DNA of 64,000 nucleotides, taken from positions 606,785,673 to 606,849,672 of the forward strand of contig NC_081408.1 of assembly GCF_030272615.1 (NCBI RefSeq), given 5' to 3'. Source of the stretch: Cryptomeria japonica (lineage: Eukaryota; Streptophyta; Pinopsida; Cupressales; Cupressaceae). Below the pieces are notes generated by a model. That model made no database searches. It was not told the DNA's origin and saw nothing but the letters and a program-made list of their open reading frames with translations. Position numbers and translations under genes: made by a program. Every line of letters starts with the position of its first letter. The first letter of the stretch is position 1. This document shows, one piece after another, positions 46,512 through 58,440 of the stretch.

Positions 46512-47780
46512 ATGCAAGCACAATTGAGTCAAGATTGGAGGGATGCAAATCTTGAAGGGGACATATCCTTCAAGGATTATGTGGAGCTTCGGATGAAATA
46601 CTCGAGTGGTAGAAGTTGGGGCCATTATGGACACTATAACAATGACATCAAACAGAAGGTTGGCAAGATCAACCTGTCATCCTTTGATGGGGCTGGAGCG
46701 ACCTCGACACGTGCCTGGGTTCAAAAGGCAGATACTTACTTCCAACTCAACCCGATGCCTGAAGATGAAGCTATCAAGTTTGCAGCACTCCACCTAGAAG
46801 GGGTTGCGCATGAATGGTGGCATCATGGAACGGTCACTCTTGGCCATGACCAGATAACTTCCTATGTTGAATTCACAAAGAAGCTCATAGATCAATTTGA
46901 TGGGAAGGACCCAGAACTCAATTTCAAGGAGTTGGCGCAACTAAAATAGTCGGGATCTGTGGACAGTTACATCATAGAATTCTAGAGACTATCTGTGTTG
47001 GTGACTGACATCTCAGGGTGGAGATTGGTGGTCTTGTTCATAGATGAATTGATGGAACCACTGAAAGGTTGGGTAAAAGGGTTCAACCCCGGCACACTCA
47101 CAGAATCAATAAAAATGGTCCACAACATGGCAACATCTTCCTTTTCTAGAAGTTTTGCATCTACCAAACCACCTTTCATTCCGAGGGAGAAGGATAATAA
47201 ACCCTATCCCAAGGGGTCATCGCTCGATGAAGCCACAAGACAGGAATTCAGAAGGAAGAAGCTATGTTTCACCTGCAAATGACCATGGGAACCAGGCCAT
47301 CGATGTTTGGGCAAAGGAAAGATTCACTATATTGAAGTAATGCCTGATGGAGAAGAGGAGCATGAAGAAAGCAAACCCCCAAGCGAAGAATTGGCCAAAG
47401 AAACGATCCTGGTGGAGAGAATCTCCACATTGGTATGAAGGGCGGGTGTCATCGTCACACTAGTAGGGACCCCAAGGTGCAGTGTATTTAGAGTACATGG
47501 TACACTCCAAGGGCAACGAGTTCTTGTTATGCTCGACAGTGGAGCCTCGCTCAACTTCATAAACTCGTCACTAGTCAATCGTAGGGGCTTGTGTATGAAG
47601 GAACATGAAGGGTTCGATGTCAAGGTGGTAGGAGGCAATCTTGTATCATGCACTCACCGGGTTCCGCAACTGAGTATCACCATGGGAAATTACATGGTGA
47701 CCGATGATTTCTTTGTTGTGGATCTAGATGACATGGATGTCATATTGGGCATTCAATGGATGGAGACCCTCGACTAGTAC
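46512..47780 (+). pseudogene. gag: gag and protease of element B
   Basis: The frame opens at ATG 46,512, 35 bases after the primer-binding site. The Gag capsid segment shows AWVQKADTYFQL, ALHLEGVAHEWW and FTKKLIDQFDG (46,700-46,910). A zinc knuckle CFTC...GHRC follows at 47,268-47,309, with a TGA inside it. The protease has the intact DSGAS motif at 47,534-47,548 and the flap-like VILGIQWM at 47,739-47,762. Five stops: TAG near 46,947, TAG near 46,983, TGA near 47,280, TGA near 47,437 and TAG near 47,775. The frame shifts by one base near 47,782 into pol. Confidence 0.88.
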
Positions 47781-50700
47781 ACAGAGCTTCAAATGGATGG
47801 AGTTCTCATTTGAGGTTGATGGCAGGAATGTAGTTCTTAGGGGAATGTTGAATGGCGGCCCAAGGGAGATTTCTACCAAAAGGATGGAAGCCATCTTCAG
47901 ACATGATGAAGTAGTCTGGGCAACACATTGCTTGATCTTAGCAAAACTTGTGAAAGGGCAACCGACTCACTATTAGGATGGGGAACTTTAGTTAGTTCTG
48001 GATGGGCATAGCTTGGTCTTCACTGATATTCCACCTGGTATACCCCCACACAGAGGGTGTGAGCACACCATTGAGTTGGAGGAGGGGGAAAAACCCATTA
48101 TCACCATACCCTATCGCCACCCGAAGAAGTTCAAAGATGAGATAGAGAAAATGATCTAGGAACTCCTTGATAAGGGATGGATCCAGCCAAGTTCTAGCCC
48201 CTTTGCATCCTCGGTGGTACTGGTGAAGAAGAAGGATGGGACTCTTAGAATGTGTGTCAATTATCGTGCACTAAACAAGAAGACTATCAAGAATAGGTAC
48301 CCCATTCCCAGGATCGATGAGCTATTGGATGAACTACATGGCACAATCTATTTCTCCAAGATTGATCTCTGTTCCAACTACCATCAAATCCATTTGAGGG
48401 AGCAAGATGTGGAAAAGATGGCCTTTCATTGCCATTACGGACACTATGAGTTCTTGGTCATGCTGTTTGGATTAACCAATGCTCTGGCCACTTTTTAGTC
48501 TTGCATGAACCACATCTTCAACAAGCAACTACGTAAGTTCCTATTGGTATTCTTCGATGACATACTCATCTACAGCAAGACCTGGAAGGAACATATGGGG
48601 CATTTAGATGAAGTATTGGGGATTATGGAATCACAATCACTGTATGCCAAAAGATCCAAATGTGAATTTGGAATGACCGAGGTCCTATACTTGGGTCACG
48701 TCATCAGCGCCTAGGGGGTACAAGTTCATCAGGAAAAGATTTAGGCCATTTTGGATTGGCCTCCACCAAAGACTCTGTCGGAGTTGAATGGATTTTTTGG
48801 TTTGTGCAGTTATTATAGAAGGCTTGTAAAAGGATTTTCACAACTTGGGGCACTACTGACAGATCTGATAAAGAAAGGATCTTTCCATTGGAATGCGCAG
48901 GCACAACATACCTTCTACAAACTAAACGAAGTGATGAGCACGTGTCCGGTTTTGGCACTACCAGACTTCACTTGTCCTTTCATCCTGGAGTGTGATGCCT
49001 TAGGTGAGGGCATTGGAGCGATGTTGATGCAAGACCATCACCCCATTGCGTTCGAGAGCCGAAAGATTTCGGGAGTTGAGCGGTTATATTCCATCTACGA
49101 CAAGGAGATGCTCACCATCATACACATACTGATGAAGTTTTCGCAGTACCTCGTCAGAGAAAAGTTTGTTGTGCGAACAAATCACAACAACTTGCGATAC
49201 TTCTTGGAGCAGAGGGATCTGAATGAACGACAACAGAAATGGGTGAGCAAAGTCTAAGCATTTGATTTCGACATTGAATATGTGAAGGGAAAGAATAATG
49301 TGGTCATTGATGCCCTATCAAGAAGGCCCACCATATGTTCTTTATCTCAGATTTCGGCAGACTAGAAGGAATACCTATTGGTTGAATACTCTAAGAACAC
49401 TTTTGCCTACGAACTGAAGGATGGTCGAGTATAGGATGACCTATACAAGGTAGTTGATGACATCATTTATTACAAGGACAAAATTTATCTGGTACCCGAA
49501 TCCAAGATGAAGGAAATTTTTTTGAAGGAATTGCATGACTCCCCCTTGGCTGGACACTCGAGATACTTGAAAACCTATAGACAGATATGTGAAAGGTTTT
49601 CTTGGAAGGGGCTTAAGGATGATGTTCAGCAGTATGTACGGGAATGCTCCACCTATCAGTAGAACAAATCTGAGCATAACCTGCCGGCCGAACTGTTGCA
49701 ACCACTGCCAATTCTCGACCAGAAATGGGATAGCATCTTGATGGATTTCATTACAGACTCCCCAGAGTGCAAGGAAAGGATTGCATTTTTGTCATAATTG
49801 ATCGATTGACCAAGTATGCACATTTTTTTGACATCCCCACAAGATATCAATCAGTTCAAGTAGCCGAGTTGTTCTTTCATGAGGTGTTCCACCTACATGG
49901 TTTATCGCGAAACATAGTCAGTGACAGGGATAGCCGTTTCTAGAGTACCTTCTGGATGGAGTTATTTTGGTTGGCTGGAACCAAGTTGCCACCCAGCACA
50001 AGCTACCATCTGTAGACAGATGGACAGACTGAGATTGTGAACAAATGGCTGGAGGGTTATCTCAGGAACTACGTCTCAGCACAACAGAGGGCTTGGGTTT
50101 ACTGGTTACATTTGGGTGAACATTATTACAACACCACATATCACATGTTGATAGGCATGCCACCTTTCAAAGCATTGTACGGTTATGAACCTTCTTCATT
50201 TATTGACTTGGCATTGGGAGATAGTCATGCACTAATGGCCAAAGGTTGGCTTCAGGAGAGTTTAGACATCCTGAGAGCTCTCAAAGAAAACCTAAAGAGG
50301 GCACAAAACCAACAAAAGATGTATGCTGACTGACACTGGATTGAGAAAAATTTTGAATTTGGTGATCTGGTTTACCTCTGACTTCAGCCACACAGATAAT
50401 CCTCCTTCAAGACAAGTGGTAAGGAGAAGCTGAAGCCGCATTTCTATGGACCCTACAGGGTGGTTCAGAGAGTGGGTGAAGTTGCCTATGAATTGGAGCT
50501 TCCTGAGGGAAGTCAAATTCACAATGTTTTTAATGTGTCATGTCTAAAGAAGGCTGTCAGGCAATGCATCATAGTGTCCAGGGATCTGCCACCCATCGAC
50601 GAAGAAGGGAAACTAATTTTGGAACCGGCAGAGGTCGTTGATGTCAGAGAAAAGAGGTTGAGAACATGCATAGTCAAAGAGTTCCTTATAAGCTGGAAGA

Positions 50701-50825
50701 ATCTACCCATTGAGGATGCCACCTGGGAAGGCGAACAAATTCTGGAGCATCGAAGTCTACAATTGCTTGAGGGCAAGCAATTTTTGGCCCGAGGGGACTG
50801 TGATATCCCCGATGTAATTAAATAA
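47781..50825 (+). pseudogene. pol: RT, RNase H, integrase and chromodomain of element B
   Basis: [22 protein letters not shown] (48,217-48,276), the active site FFDDILIYS (48,553-48,579) and YLGHVIS. RNase H: ILECDALGEGIGAML (48,982-49,026), then EKFVVRTNHNNLRYF. Integrase: LHDSPLAGH, a zinc region in which the last Cys is Tyr (ECSTYQ), catalytic D in LMDFI, D in VSDRD and E in GQTEIV. The frame shifts near 49,765. The tail has YELELPEGSQIHNVFNVS, then a chromodomain with FLISWKNLPIEDATWE (about 50,683-50,730). The last codons run 27 bases into the 3' LTR. About 15 stops, mostly TAG where Gln is expected. Dead copy, firm identity. Confidence 0.92.
50786..50797 (+). other. polypurine tract of element B
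   Basis: GGCCCGAGGGGA ends one base before the 3' LTR and lies inside the pol frame. It is the expected plus-strand primer. Confidence 0.65.
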
Positions 50826-51671
50826 TAAATCTAATTACCTTGTTGTAAGGCCCAAATTTAATAACAAATATTTCGGGCCCTTTTTATTTAATTAGATTAG
50901 GCAAGTTTGGTTGGTCATGTCAGCCCGTTTGTAACCCTTCGGGAAGTTTCCCGAAGCCCATATATTTGGCCATGTTAGTCATTGTTGGGGGTATGCGAGT
51001 TTTGATATTTATTTTCTCCTGTGCGAATTCCTCTTGGAGTTTTGGTTATTGCCATTTCAGAGATGAAAGACCCTCCCTATTTGGTACTTGCAGTTTTTGT
51101 GGGATTAACCTCTCACCCTATCCTGCCTTGTATTCGTTCTGGATCTGGCAAATCTTAAAATATATCATTGCTTACTTTCTCCAGTTGCATATTTGTTAAT
51201 TAGGATTTACATGCATAAGGGGAACTCATAATATTCCGAACCCGTTACTCCAGAAACCCACCACACAACCGCTATAGTTCACCAAACCTCAACATCTTTA
51301 CCCAATCCGCACCACCATACAACCTTCACTGTACACCTTCAGCACCACCGCATGGCCTGCTCTACACCGCCATATGGCCAACCCTACACCATTGTGCATC
51401 AGCTCTGCACCACTGTATAGCCAGCCCTACACAATCGTATGGCCTGTTTTGCACCACCGTACATGCATCCCTACACCACCGTATAGCCTATCTTGCACCA
51501 CTGTACATCCATCCCTACACCACCATATGGCCTGCCCCTGCACTATCATGTGGCCTGTTGCACCACCGTACAACTTCCTTGACCCTACCATACGGCCAAA
51601 CCACTGTACGACCCTACTCCAACCCCACTGTATGTTTGCCTCCCTCGCTAGTGTGGTTAGGGAACATTACA
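50799..51671 (+). repeat. 3' LTR of element B
   Basis: It starts TGTGATATCCCC and ends GGGAACATTACA, immediately before TAATG. It is slightly longer than the 5' LTR (873 against 851 bases), the difference falling mostly in the minisatellite. Confidence 0.92.
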
Positions 51672-52000
51672 TAATGTTAGATTTAACAAAATTAATCATT
51701 ACAAAAAGAGCCTTCTATTTGGAGCATTGAGCCCATTCCATAACTTCCTGAACAACATTGAAATTATCCAAAATATATCTAGATTTTATGAAGCAACTTT
51801 TCTCACGATGATTTATCTAAAAGAGGATGTAATGTATCTTCAAAGACAAATCTTTGGTGATGATTTTATGGGAAATATTAAGAAAAGTAACAATCCCACA
51901 ATTGTAGATGTCTTCAAGATCACTATCCTTAGGTATTAATTTTATTTTTCCTTTATTAATATATTTTTCTAAATATTTGGAATGTAAAGCTTCTATATAA
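51672..52000 (-). pseudogene. LINE reverse transcriptase remnant, segment II, part 2
   Basis: This continues the LINE RT split by element B and matches 29,240-29,600 of segment I on the minus strand. The first five bases, TAATG, are the target duplication. Confidence 0.65.
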
Positions 52001-54879
52001 ACTTTACATTAGTCTTCCCCAATGTAGTCCCAAAGATCCTTGTAAAATTAAAGGAAAGACCATTACATCCATGATCATCATCATTGGCCATAGTTAACAT
52101 CCTCCTTGAGAGAAAAATGGAGAGCAATTGATCACAAAAGGCTTGATGTGAGGAAGAAATCCAACAAGTAACACAGCCTAAAGGCATTTTTGAAGGGAAT
52201 AATCTCATTCAAGATAATTTTTCTTGATAGTTAAAAAATTATCATAATGCTTATAATAGGGATAACTTTGGTGAATCTTTCAAAATTTGGAAAAATATAT
52301 TAATTTTTGTTGGCGAATCTCTCCATTTTTCGAAAAAAATATTAGTTCTATTGGCAATTTTTTAAAATCACACAAACTTTATAGTATTGGCGAATCTTGA
52401 AAAATAATAGGAAAATGCATTAAAAATCCATCCCTTTAAAAAACATAAAATTCCTCTAAAAAAGTAGAAGCATGAAGGTGGAAATTGTTGATGGGTTTAA
52501 TGAGTAAACTATATAATATTTAGTTGCTACAATTAATTTAAAATATACTCTTACAACCCTCATTGTATTCTATGACATAAATGTACCTATGTTTTTTATT
52601 CTCATGAGGCTCAAAATTTATTTAAGACCATTTATTCCCCTTGTGAACAACAATCCAAAAAAAAATTTAGCCCCAATGAGTATAAAAAATTAAAGGTACA
52701 TTTTACCTTATGGAATATAATGAAGATCATTAGATTATATTTTTAATCAACGGTGGCAACTAAATATTGGTGATATGGTCCTTAATTAACTAATAATTAT
52801 GAAATATTATTAGTGAATTAATTTAGATTTCTACAATAACTTATAAAATTTAGACAAATTTAATCTAATCATGTATCGAATACTGTGGCAAATCATTGAA
52901 TTAAAATTTGTAATAAAATAAATCCTTTCACAATTTATCTAGAAGTAAAATAAAATGTTCTAAAAATGTGGCAATTTAAGTTGTCTTAAATCTTGAACTA
53001 TTAGCCAAGTTTTGATTCCCAAATTTTAATTATTAGTCAATTGGAAAATATAAGCCACTAAAAAATCATTGGTTTACAAAAGCTTTGTGGATATTTGAGA
53101 ATCATTTAAGAACATTTTAATAGCCATCTTTGATCTTCTTAATTCCATCAAAAGTATGACAATATTCAAGGGCTTGAAAGAACTCCTTGGAATCCCTATC
53201 ACTCACTTTAAGCCAATGACGTCTACCCATAATCTGAGCATCTCTAATAGTGATATTTATACTTTTCTTCTATTGTAACAATTTCACAACCCTCACAAGG
53301 TAGGAGAAATGGAATGGCCTCAAGAACCTTTATGACCTTACAAATATATGAAGTAGCGGCTTCATATACTCACCTCCAAAAAATACATATTTGGAATCTA
53401 TAGATGTGAAAAAAGTGAGACATATGTCAAATGAATCTATTCTACCAAGAGGTCCATGCAATTAGTTGAGTGTGATAGATTTCAAAATTCTAGATCTTCT
53501 AATGTGTGCTGACAAAGGTTGATGATTAGCAAAAAAGATTTTTTTAAAAAAGATTGGGTCTTACATGTCTAAGATGGCTCCACTTACCATTCCATCTTGA
53601 AGTTGATGAGAAAGTGGTATGAAAATGTGATGCTTGACAAAGGCTCAATCAATAGAGAAAAATAACAAGTTTGGAAAAAATATTATACAAAATGAATAGC
53701 TTGATAAAGGAATTTAAAGACTCTATTTAAATCTAGCTCAAAAAATAAACCACATATGCCAAAAAGGTTGGTTGTGATGGTTGCCCAAGTTGGGGTAACA
53801 AAAGGTTGAATTTATTATGTGTCTAATACCACAACTCTCTATCACCAAAAATCTAGTGAAAAGGGAATGCCCCATCTTTGCCGTATGTCATCTCAACCTT
53901 ATTAAATTCTCTACATAAAACTCAAGTGCTAGCTAGTATTGAATCAACAAGTCATTGCCAAATAAGATATCTCTCAATAGAATCATTAGAAGCATAAACA
54001 TTTTTAATTCCAAAAGAATGTATATCAACATTTAAGAGGATGTAGATCAAACTATTAGTGGGGTCAAAATTGTGGTCAACAACATGTAAAAGCCACTTTT
54101 AAGAGAAAGGTGAGAACCCCTCCATGACTAGCATTGTGATTGGTACATAATCTAGTAAAAACATGCCAAATGATATGGCATGTAGAAAAGAACATGAAAC
54201 TAAAAATACTCCAAAATGCACCCAAGGATTGGCACAACTACATACTCCACATAATCAAAGTCATAAACAATTATACAAGATTTGCAATCAGGAATAGCCT
54301 TCAAGTTAGTTTTGAGTCATACAAGCCTAACAAAATATATGAGGTCTAACTAGATATTGAATAGAAACCATGACGCAAACATAATTTTTTTTGGCAATTC
54401 ATCCATGCTCATTTTGTGTCCAAATAATCTTTGACCAATATTTCTCCTCCTTACCTCAATATATACCTCCTCATGACCATTGATGGGGTCAGAGTCTCTT
54501 TGCTTGTGGCAACTATGCTGCTTGAGTGCAGGGTTCTCCCCTGACTAGTATAGTTGATCATGGACACTACAGTATGTTGTAGCCTATTTGACAACTCTCT
54601 GCCTTGTCACCTCCAACAAACTCTTAGGTGGCCTTGTGATGGAGCTTCTATCTAGCTTTATTCATTTTTCAGGATCATAAAGATAAATATAAATATAAAG
54701 ATGATGAAGGTTAGGATCTTCTTCTGGATATTCCAGACTCTATTAATATATAATGGAAGCTAGATGATAAGAACTCTCCTCATCCACCTTTTATTAAATT
54801 TTTACTAACAATAAATTTTTATATGTTTTAAACTCTAGATGAGAACCTTTTGCTCATTAAAAGTAGAATTTTATGACCA
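52001..54879. other. AT-rich non-coding segment II DNA
   Basis: No gene. It matches several blocks of segment I, and lacks the retroposed insert, the 3.3-kb Copia block and the solo LTR. It therefore shows the pre-insertion state for the first and last of these. Confidence 0.55.
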
Positions 54880-55180
54880 GCATTGAACAAAGAAACTCAT
54901 TTAAACAAAAATAAATGAAAATCTAGAGCAGTGTGTAATTTAGCTGTAGTTTCTGTACAGACAGGCATGCGTACGTCCACAGACTTCAAAGAATACGTGT
55001 TGCATGCAGAATTGAGTCTATCTACTTACTATTCTATTCTACTCCAAATGCTCAGCATCTACAATTTTGTATACGTGAAAAAACCACAAGGTTTGGATTC
55101 TTATGTACAACGTGGCAGCAGAGTGGCAACTGACAGTCTATCGTTCAGAAAATTCTCTCGACTATTGCGCTGGTGCTGAT
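54880..55180. repeat. 250-bp repeated unit, copy 3
   Basis: Closest relative of the unit at 39,050-39,300, sharing CAGACAGGCATGCGT and ACTGACAGTCTATCGTTCAG. Confidence 0.6.
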
Positions 55181-55701
55181 CTCTTCTCGGATTCTAATGC
55201 GCTGAGATCTTTTGCGAGATATTTAGCGTTCTGGAATTCTGCTGCGCTGATGATATTTTGGTAGATATTTTGGGAGATATTTTAATCTGTCACAGTTCGA
55301 TATTTTAAAATGACCACTTTCCAACTAAGCACAGGCACCTCTGTTATGGTTGCATGAAAGATTCATTTAAATGATGTTTAGTATGAGTTTGAGAATAATT
55401 TTGGTTTTTTTTCGTTAGATTTTCAATTATAGATCTTGATCCAATTGCTAATTTTTTTGTCGATCTTTATATCTTCAAATAATTCATGAAGGTTTTCAAC
55501 TTTTAAGTTGTTTTTGTATTGAGTACAGATGTCTTCATACATGCTTCACTCCATTTACTTTATTAAAAAAATCTGCAAGTTTTGTCTATCCAAACTTCTT
55601 TAGGAAAAGAAGTTAGAGACAACATTTATGACCATTCTGACAGCTAAAATTCAATACTGAAAAGTATAATCCTCATGCAAATCATATCCATGGACATTAT
55701 G

Positions 55702-55800
55702 ACTTCTCTCATATTCTCTATTTGAAAGGGAGAAAGGGAGACTGATGAAAGCCTAACAACTTCTCTCATATTCTCTATTTGAAAGATAGAGTGATGAAAG
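55702..55800. repeat. 57-bp tandem duplication
   Basis: ACTTCTCTCATATTCTCTAT starts at 55,702 and 55,759. Flanking DNA 55,181-57,656 is AT-rich with no gene. About 57,010-57,480 repeats 54,440-54,830. Confidence 0.8.
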
Positions 55801-57656
55801 TCTAACAGTTCAATGAAGTCCATAATTCAAATAGTCAAAACTATTTTCTTTCCATTAGTATTTACATAATATAAAATAATAAAAATTTGATAAAAATAGA
55901 ACAAAAAATTGTTAATTTATTGTAAAAAAGTAAATCACCTTGACATAACTATCTATTTTTTTCATTTATAAATAGAATTAATAAAAAATTAGTTTGGATA
56001 TTAGAAAGAATGATCGGTGTAATTGAAGGGGAAGTCCTTACAAATTAAATGTGTCACTGCTATAAATATGAATGTTCTAGGAGAAACTAATAAATAAGAT
56101 GATGCTAAAATATCAATTAAAAAACTATAAAGTCAGAGACATGCTTTCCAATTATAATTTTTTAAACTAATTTTTAATATTTTAGTAGGAGCTATGAATC
56201 AATGCATGAAGAATCAACAATAACACATTGTAGGAGTTTAAACTTTGTTGGAAAGAACCACAATGTCATGGTTTGACCATCACAATATCTTGGTATAGGC
56301 AAATTACATTTATTTTTATCACATCAAGAGCTTTTTAAATATTATGAATAATTATTAAGTAGATGGTGTTATTTTTTCTAACATGTCAAATTATATACAT
56401 TTTTTTTCAATATTCATGAAATTTGAGTTCATGAAGATGACTAAAAAACTGTACACTTATACATAATTAATTTATAATTTACAAATAATATTTTATAAGC
56501 CACAATATTGTGTAAATTTTCAAAATATTTTATTGTTTAAAATTATTGTTGATTATTTAATTATTTTATTATATTAAAGAAGTGTGATTTCTTTTAGATT
56601 CATTGTTATAAATTAACTCAAAGTATTATTAATGACATGACAACTCCAAGACATTTTAAATTATTTTCAAATTATTTACTAATCCTTGCCACGATAAGAA
56701 TACTATAACAATACATGTAGACACTTAAAACTCACTTCTACATTATTAATCATGCATCACATATTCCCTAATTAATAAAATAAAATTATTTCATTATCTA
56801 GGTAATATTTCCTCCAACATAATTATATATTCTATTGATTGGGTATGTTTCACTTTTTTCTAAAGCAATTATTTGTTTGAATGTGTTATTAGAAATCTAG
56901 GTGCAAGCCAACAAAGTTTCTCTATAAGTGGTTTACCTTCAAGATTTGATTGAAAACTAATGTAATGCATTGTGTGCTATGCCTAAAATTCCCCTATACT
57001 CTTCCTCTCAAGGCTAGTCACCTCCTCACAAGCACTAACAGGGTCAAAATCTCTTTTCTTGTGGTAATTGTGTTGCTTAAGTCGAGACTTCTCTTGTGAT
57101 CGGTAGAGATGATCATGGACACGAGAGTACATTATAGCCTAGTCGAAAACTCTCTACCTTGTTGCCTCCCAATTTAAACTCATAGGTGGCCTTCTGATAG
57201 AGCGTCTAGTTGGTTATAACCATTTCTTTGGTCCATAATGATAAAGATAAAGGTAACGAGGGTTAGGATCCCCTAGTGCACACTCCAGACCCTATTGATA
57301 CATGAGACAAGCTGGATGATTGGGACTCTCCTCATCCACCCTTTGCTACAAATTTCATTGCCTAGTAGTAGGTTTATATCTATTTTTTACTCCTAAGTGA
57401 GAGTCACATTTGGACTTTTGGGGTCTAAATTCATATCCAGCCACTTTTTTTGTGAATATGTGTACATTATTATCATTATAAATGATAATACTGACTATTA
57501 TTCAAAAAAAATCTATATATTTGTATATTTTGAAGAGCTTTTAGAGCTTTATCTTTATCCTTTCTATAATATGCATGAAATTAAAACCTAGTGTAAATTC
57601 AAGCATATGAATAGATGTTTGTCATTTTTCAACATGACCCACTTTAATTATTAAAT

Positions 57657-57667
57657 AATCAATAACA
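57657..57667. repeat. target-site duplication of the SINE (left)
   Basis: AATCAATAACA, repeated at 57,976-57,986. Segment I has one related copy near 38,840 with no insert. Confidence 0.75.
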
Positions 57668-57975
57668 TTTTTATTTTTTTATGGAATATGTCACCATACA
57701 TAGATGTCAACATCTCTGCATTTATATAGTGGATTACAATAATTTTAGTAAGCATACATCTAAACTACAAGCCTCCTTCAATTAAGCAGTCACATGCAAG
57801 GAGATCCAGTCTGTCAAATTCACCAAGGTTCAAACTCTTCAAGGAGCCACACACAAGGAGATCCATTCTATGAAATCCACCCAAGTTTGAACCTGCCTCC
57901 AAGAGTTTGAACCTTGGTGGATTGTTTTGTATATCTCATACCTTCATCCACACCAATTGAGCTACAACCCTTTAG
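57668..57975 (-). mobile_element. tRNA-derived SINE (minus strand)
   Basis: On the minus strand the element starts near 57,975 and shows a polymerase III box A, TAGCTCAATTGG (57,964-57,953), and a box B, GGTTCAAACTC (57,913-57,903), then ends in an A-rich tail (57,682-57,668). It is flanked by an 11-bp duplication and is absent from segment I. A further inverted copy of the box-B region (CACCAAGGTTCAAACTCTT at 57,819-57,837) makes a perfect 19-bp inverted repeat with 57,902-57,920. SINEs are non-coding and move with LINE enzymes. Confidence 0.75.
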
Positions 57976-58139
57976 AATCAATAACAACATCATCCTCATT
58001 ATAAAAAATAATTATAGTAATTAAATATTTCTATCACCTAAAACCCACTATTCTCCATCACATCAACAACACAAGCATTTCAGAACCCAAAGATCTTAAA
58101 TAACCAATACACTACACAACTTCTCATGGAATGTAGACT

Positions 58140-58440
58140 TTTATGTCCACCATTGAACAAATAAAGTTAGGTAGACATAAATAAATGAGGTCTAGAGAAC
58201 TCTATTTGTTTATCTAGACTTAGTTATAGGTTCATTACAGATAGACATGTATTGTAGTGGTGTCCATAGACTTCAACAAACACATGTTGCATGTAGATTT
58301 GAGTTTATCTACTTCAATTTTTTATTGTGGTACAAATGCTCAACATATGTAATATTAGATATGTGTAAAAAACATAATATGACCTGATGGTCTCAATTTA
58401 TTACATACAACATCACAACATGGAAATATTTTGGATACTA
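58140..58440. repeat. 250-bp repeated unit, copy 4
   Basis: Diverged copy closest to 39,790-40,080 (CATGTTGCATGTAGATTTGA, GGTACAAATGCTCAACAT). Confidence 0.5.

Larger units (their letters stand above)
45614..51671 (+). mobile_element. Element B: chromodomain Ty3/gypsy retrotransposon (chromovirus), full length
   Basis: 6.06 kb with LTRs at 45,614-46,464 and 50,799-51,671, target duplication TAATG, an initiator-Met-type primer-binding site, gag, protease, RT, RNase H, integrase and a C-terminal chromodomain in that order. It inserted into the LINE remnant of segment II, so it is younger than the segmental duplication. It is inactivated by about 20 stops and two frameshifts. Chromodomains guide integration to marked chromatin. 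Clade within chromoviruses not determined. Confidence 0.93.
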
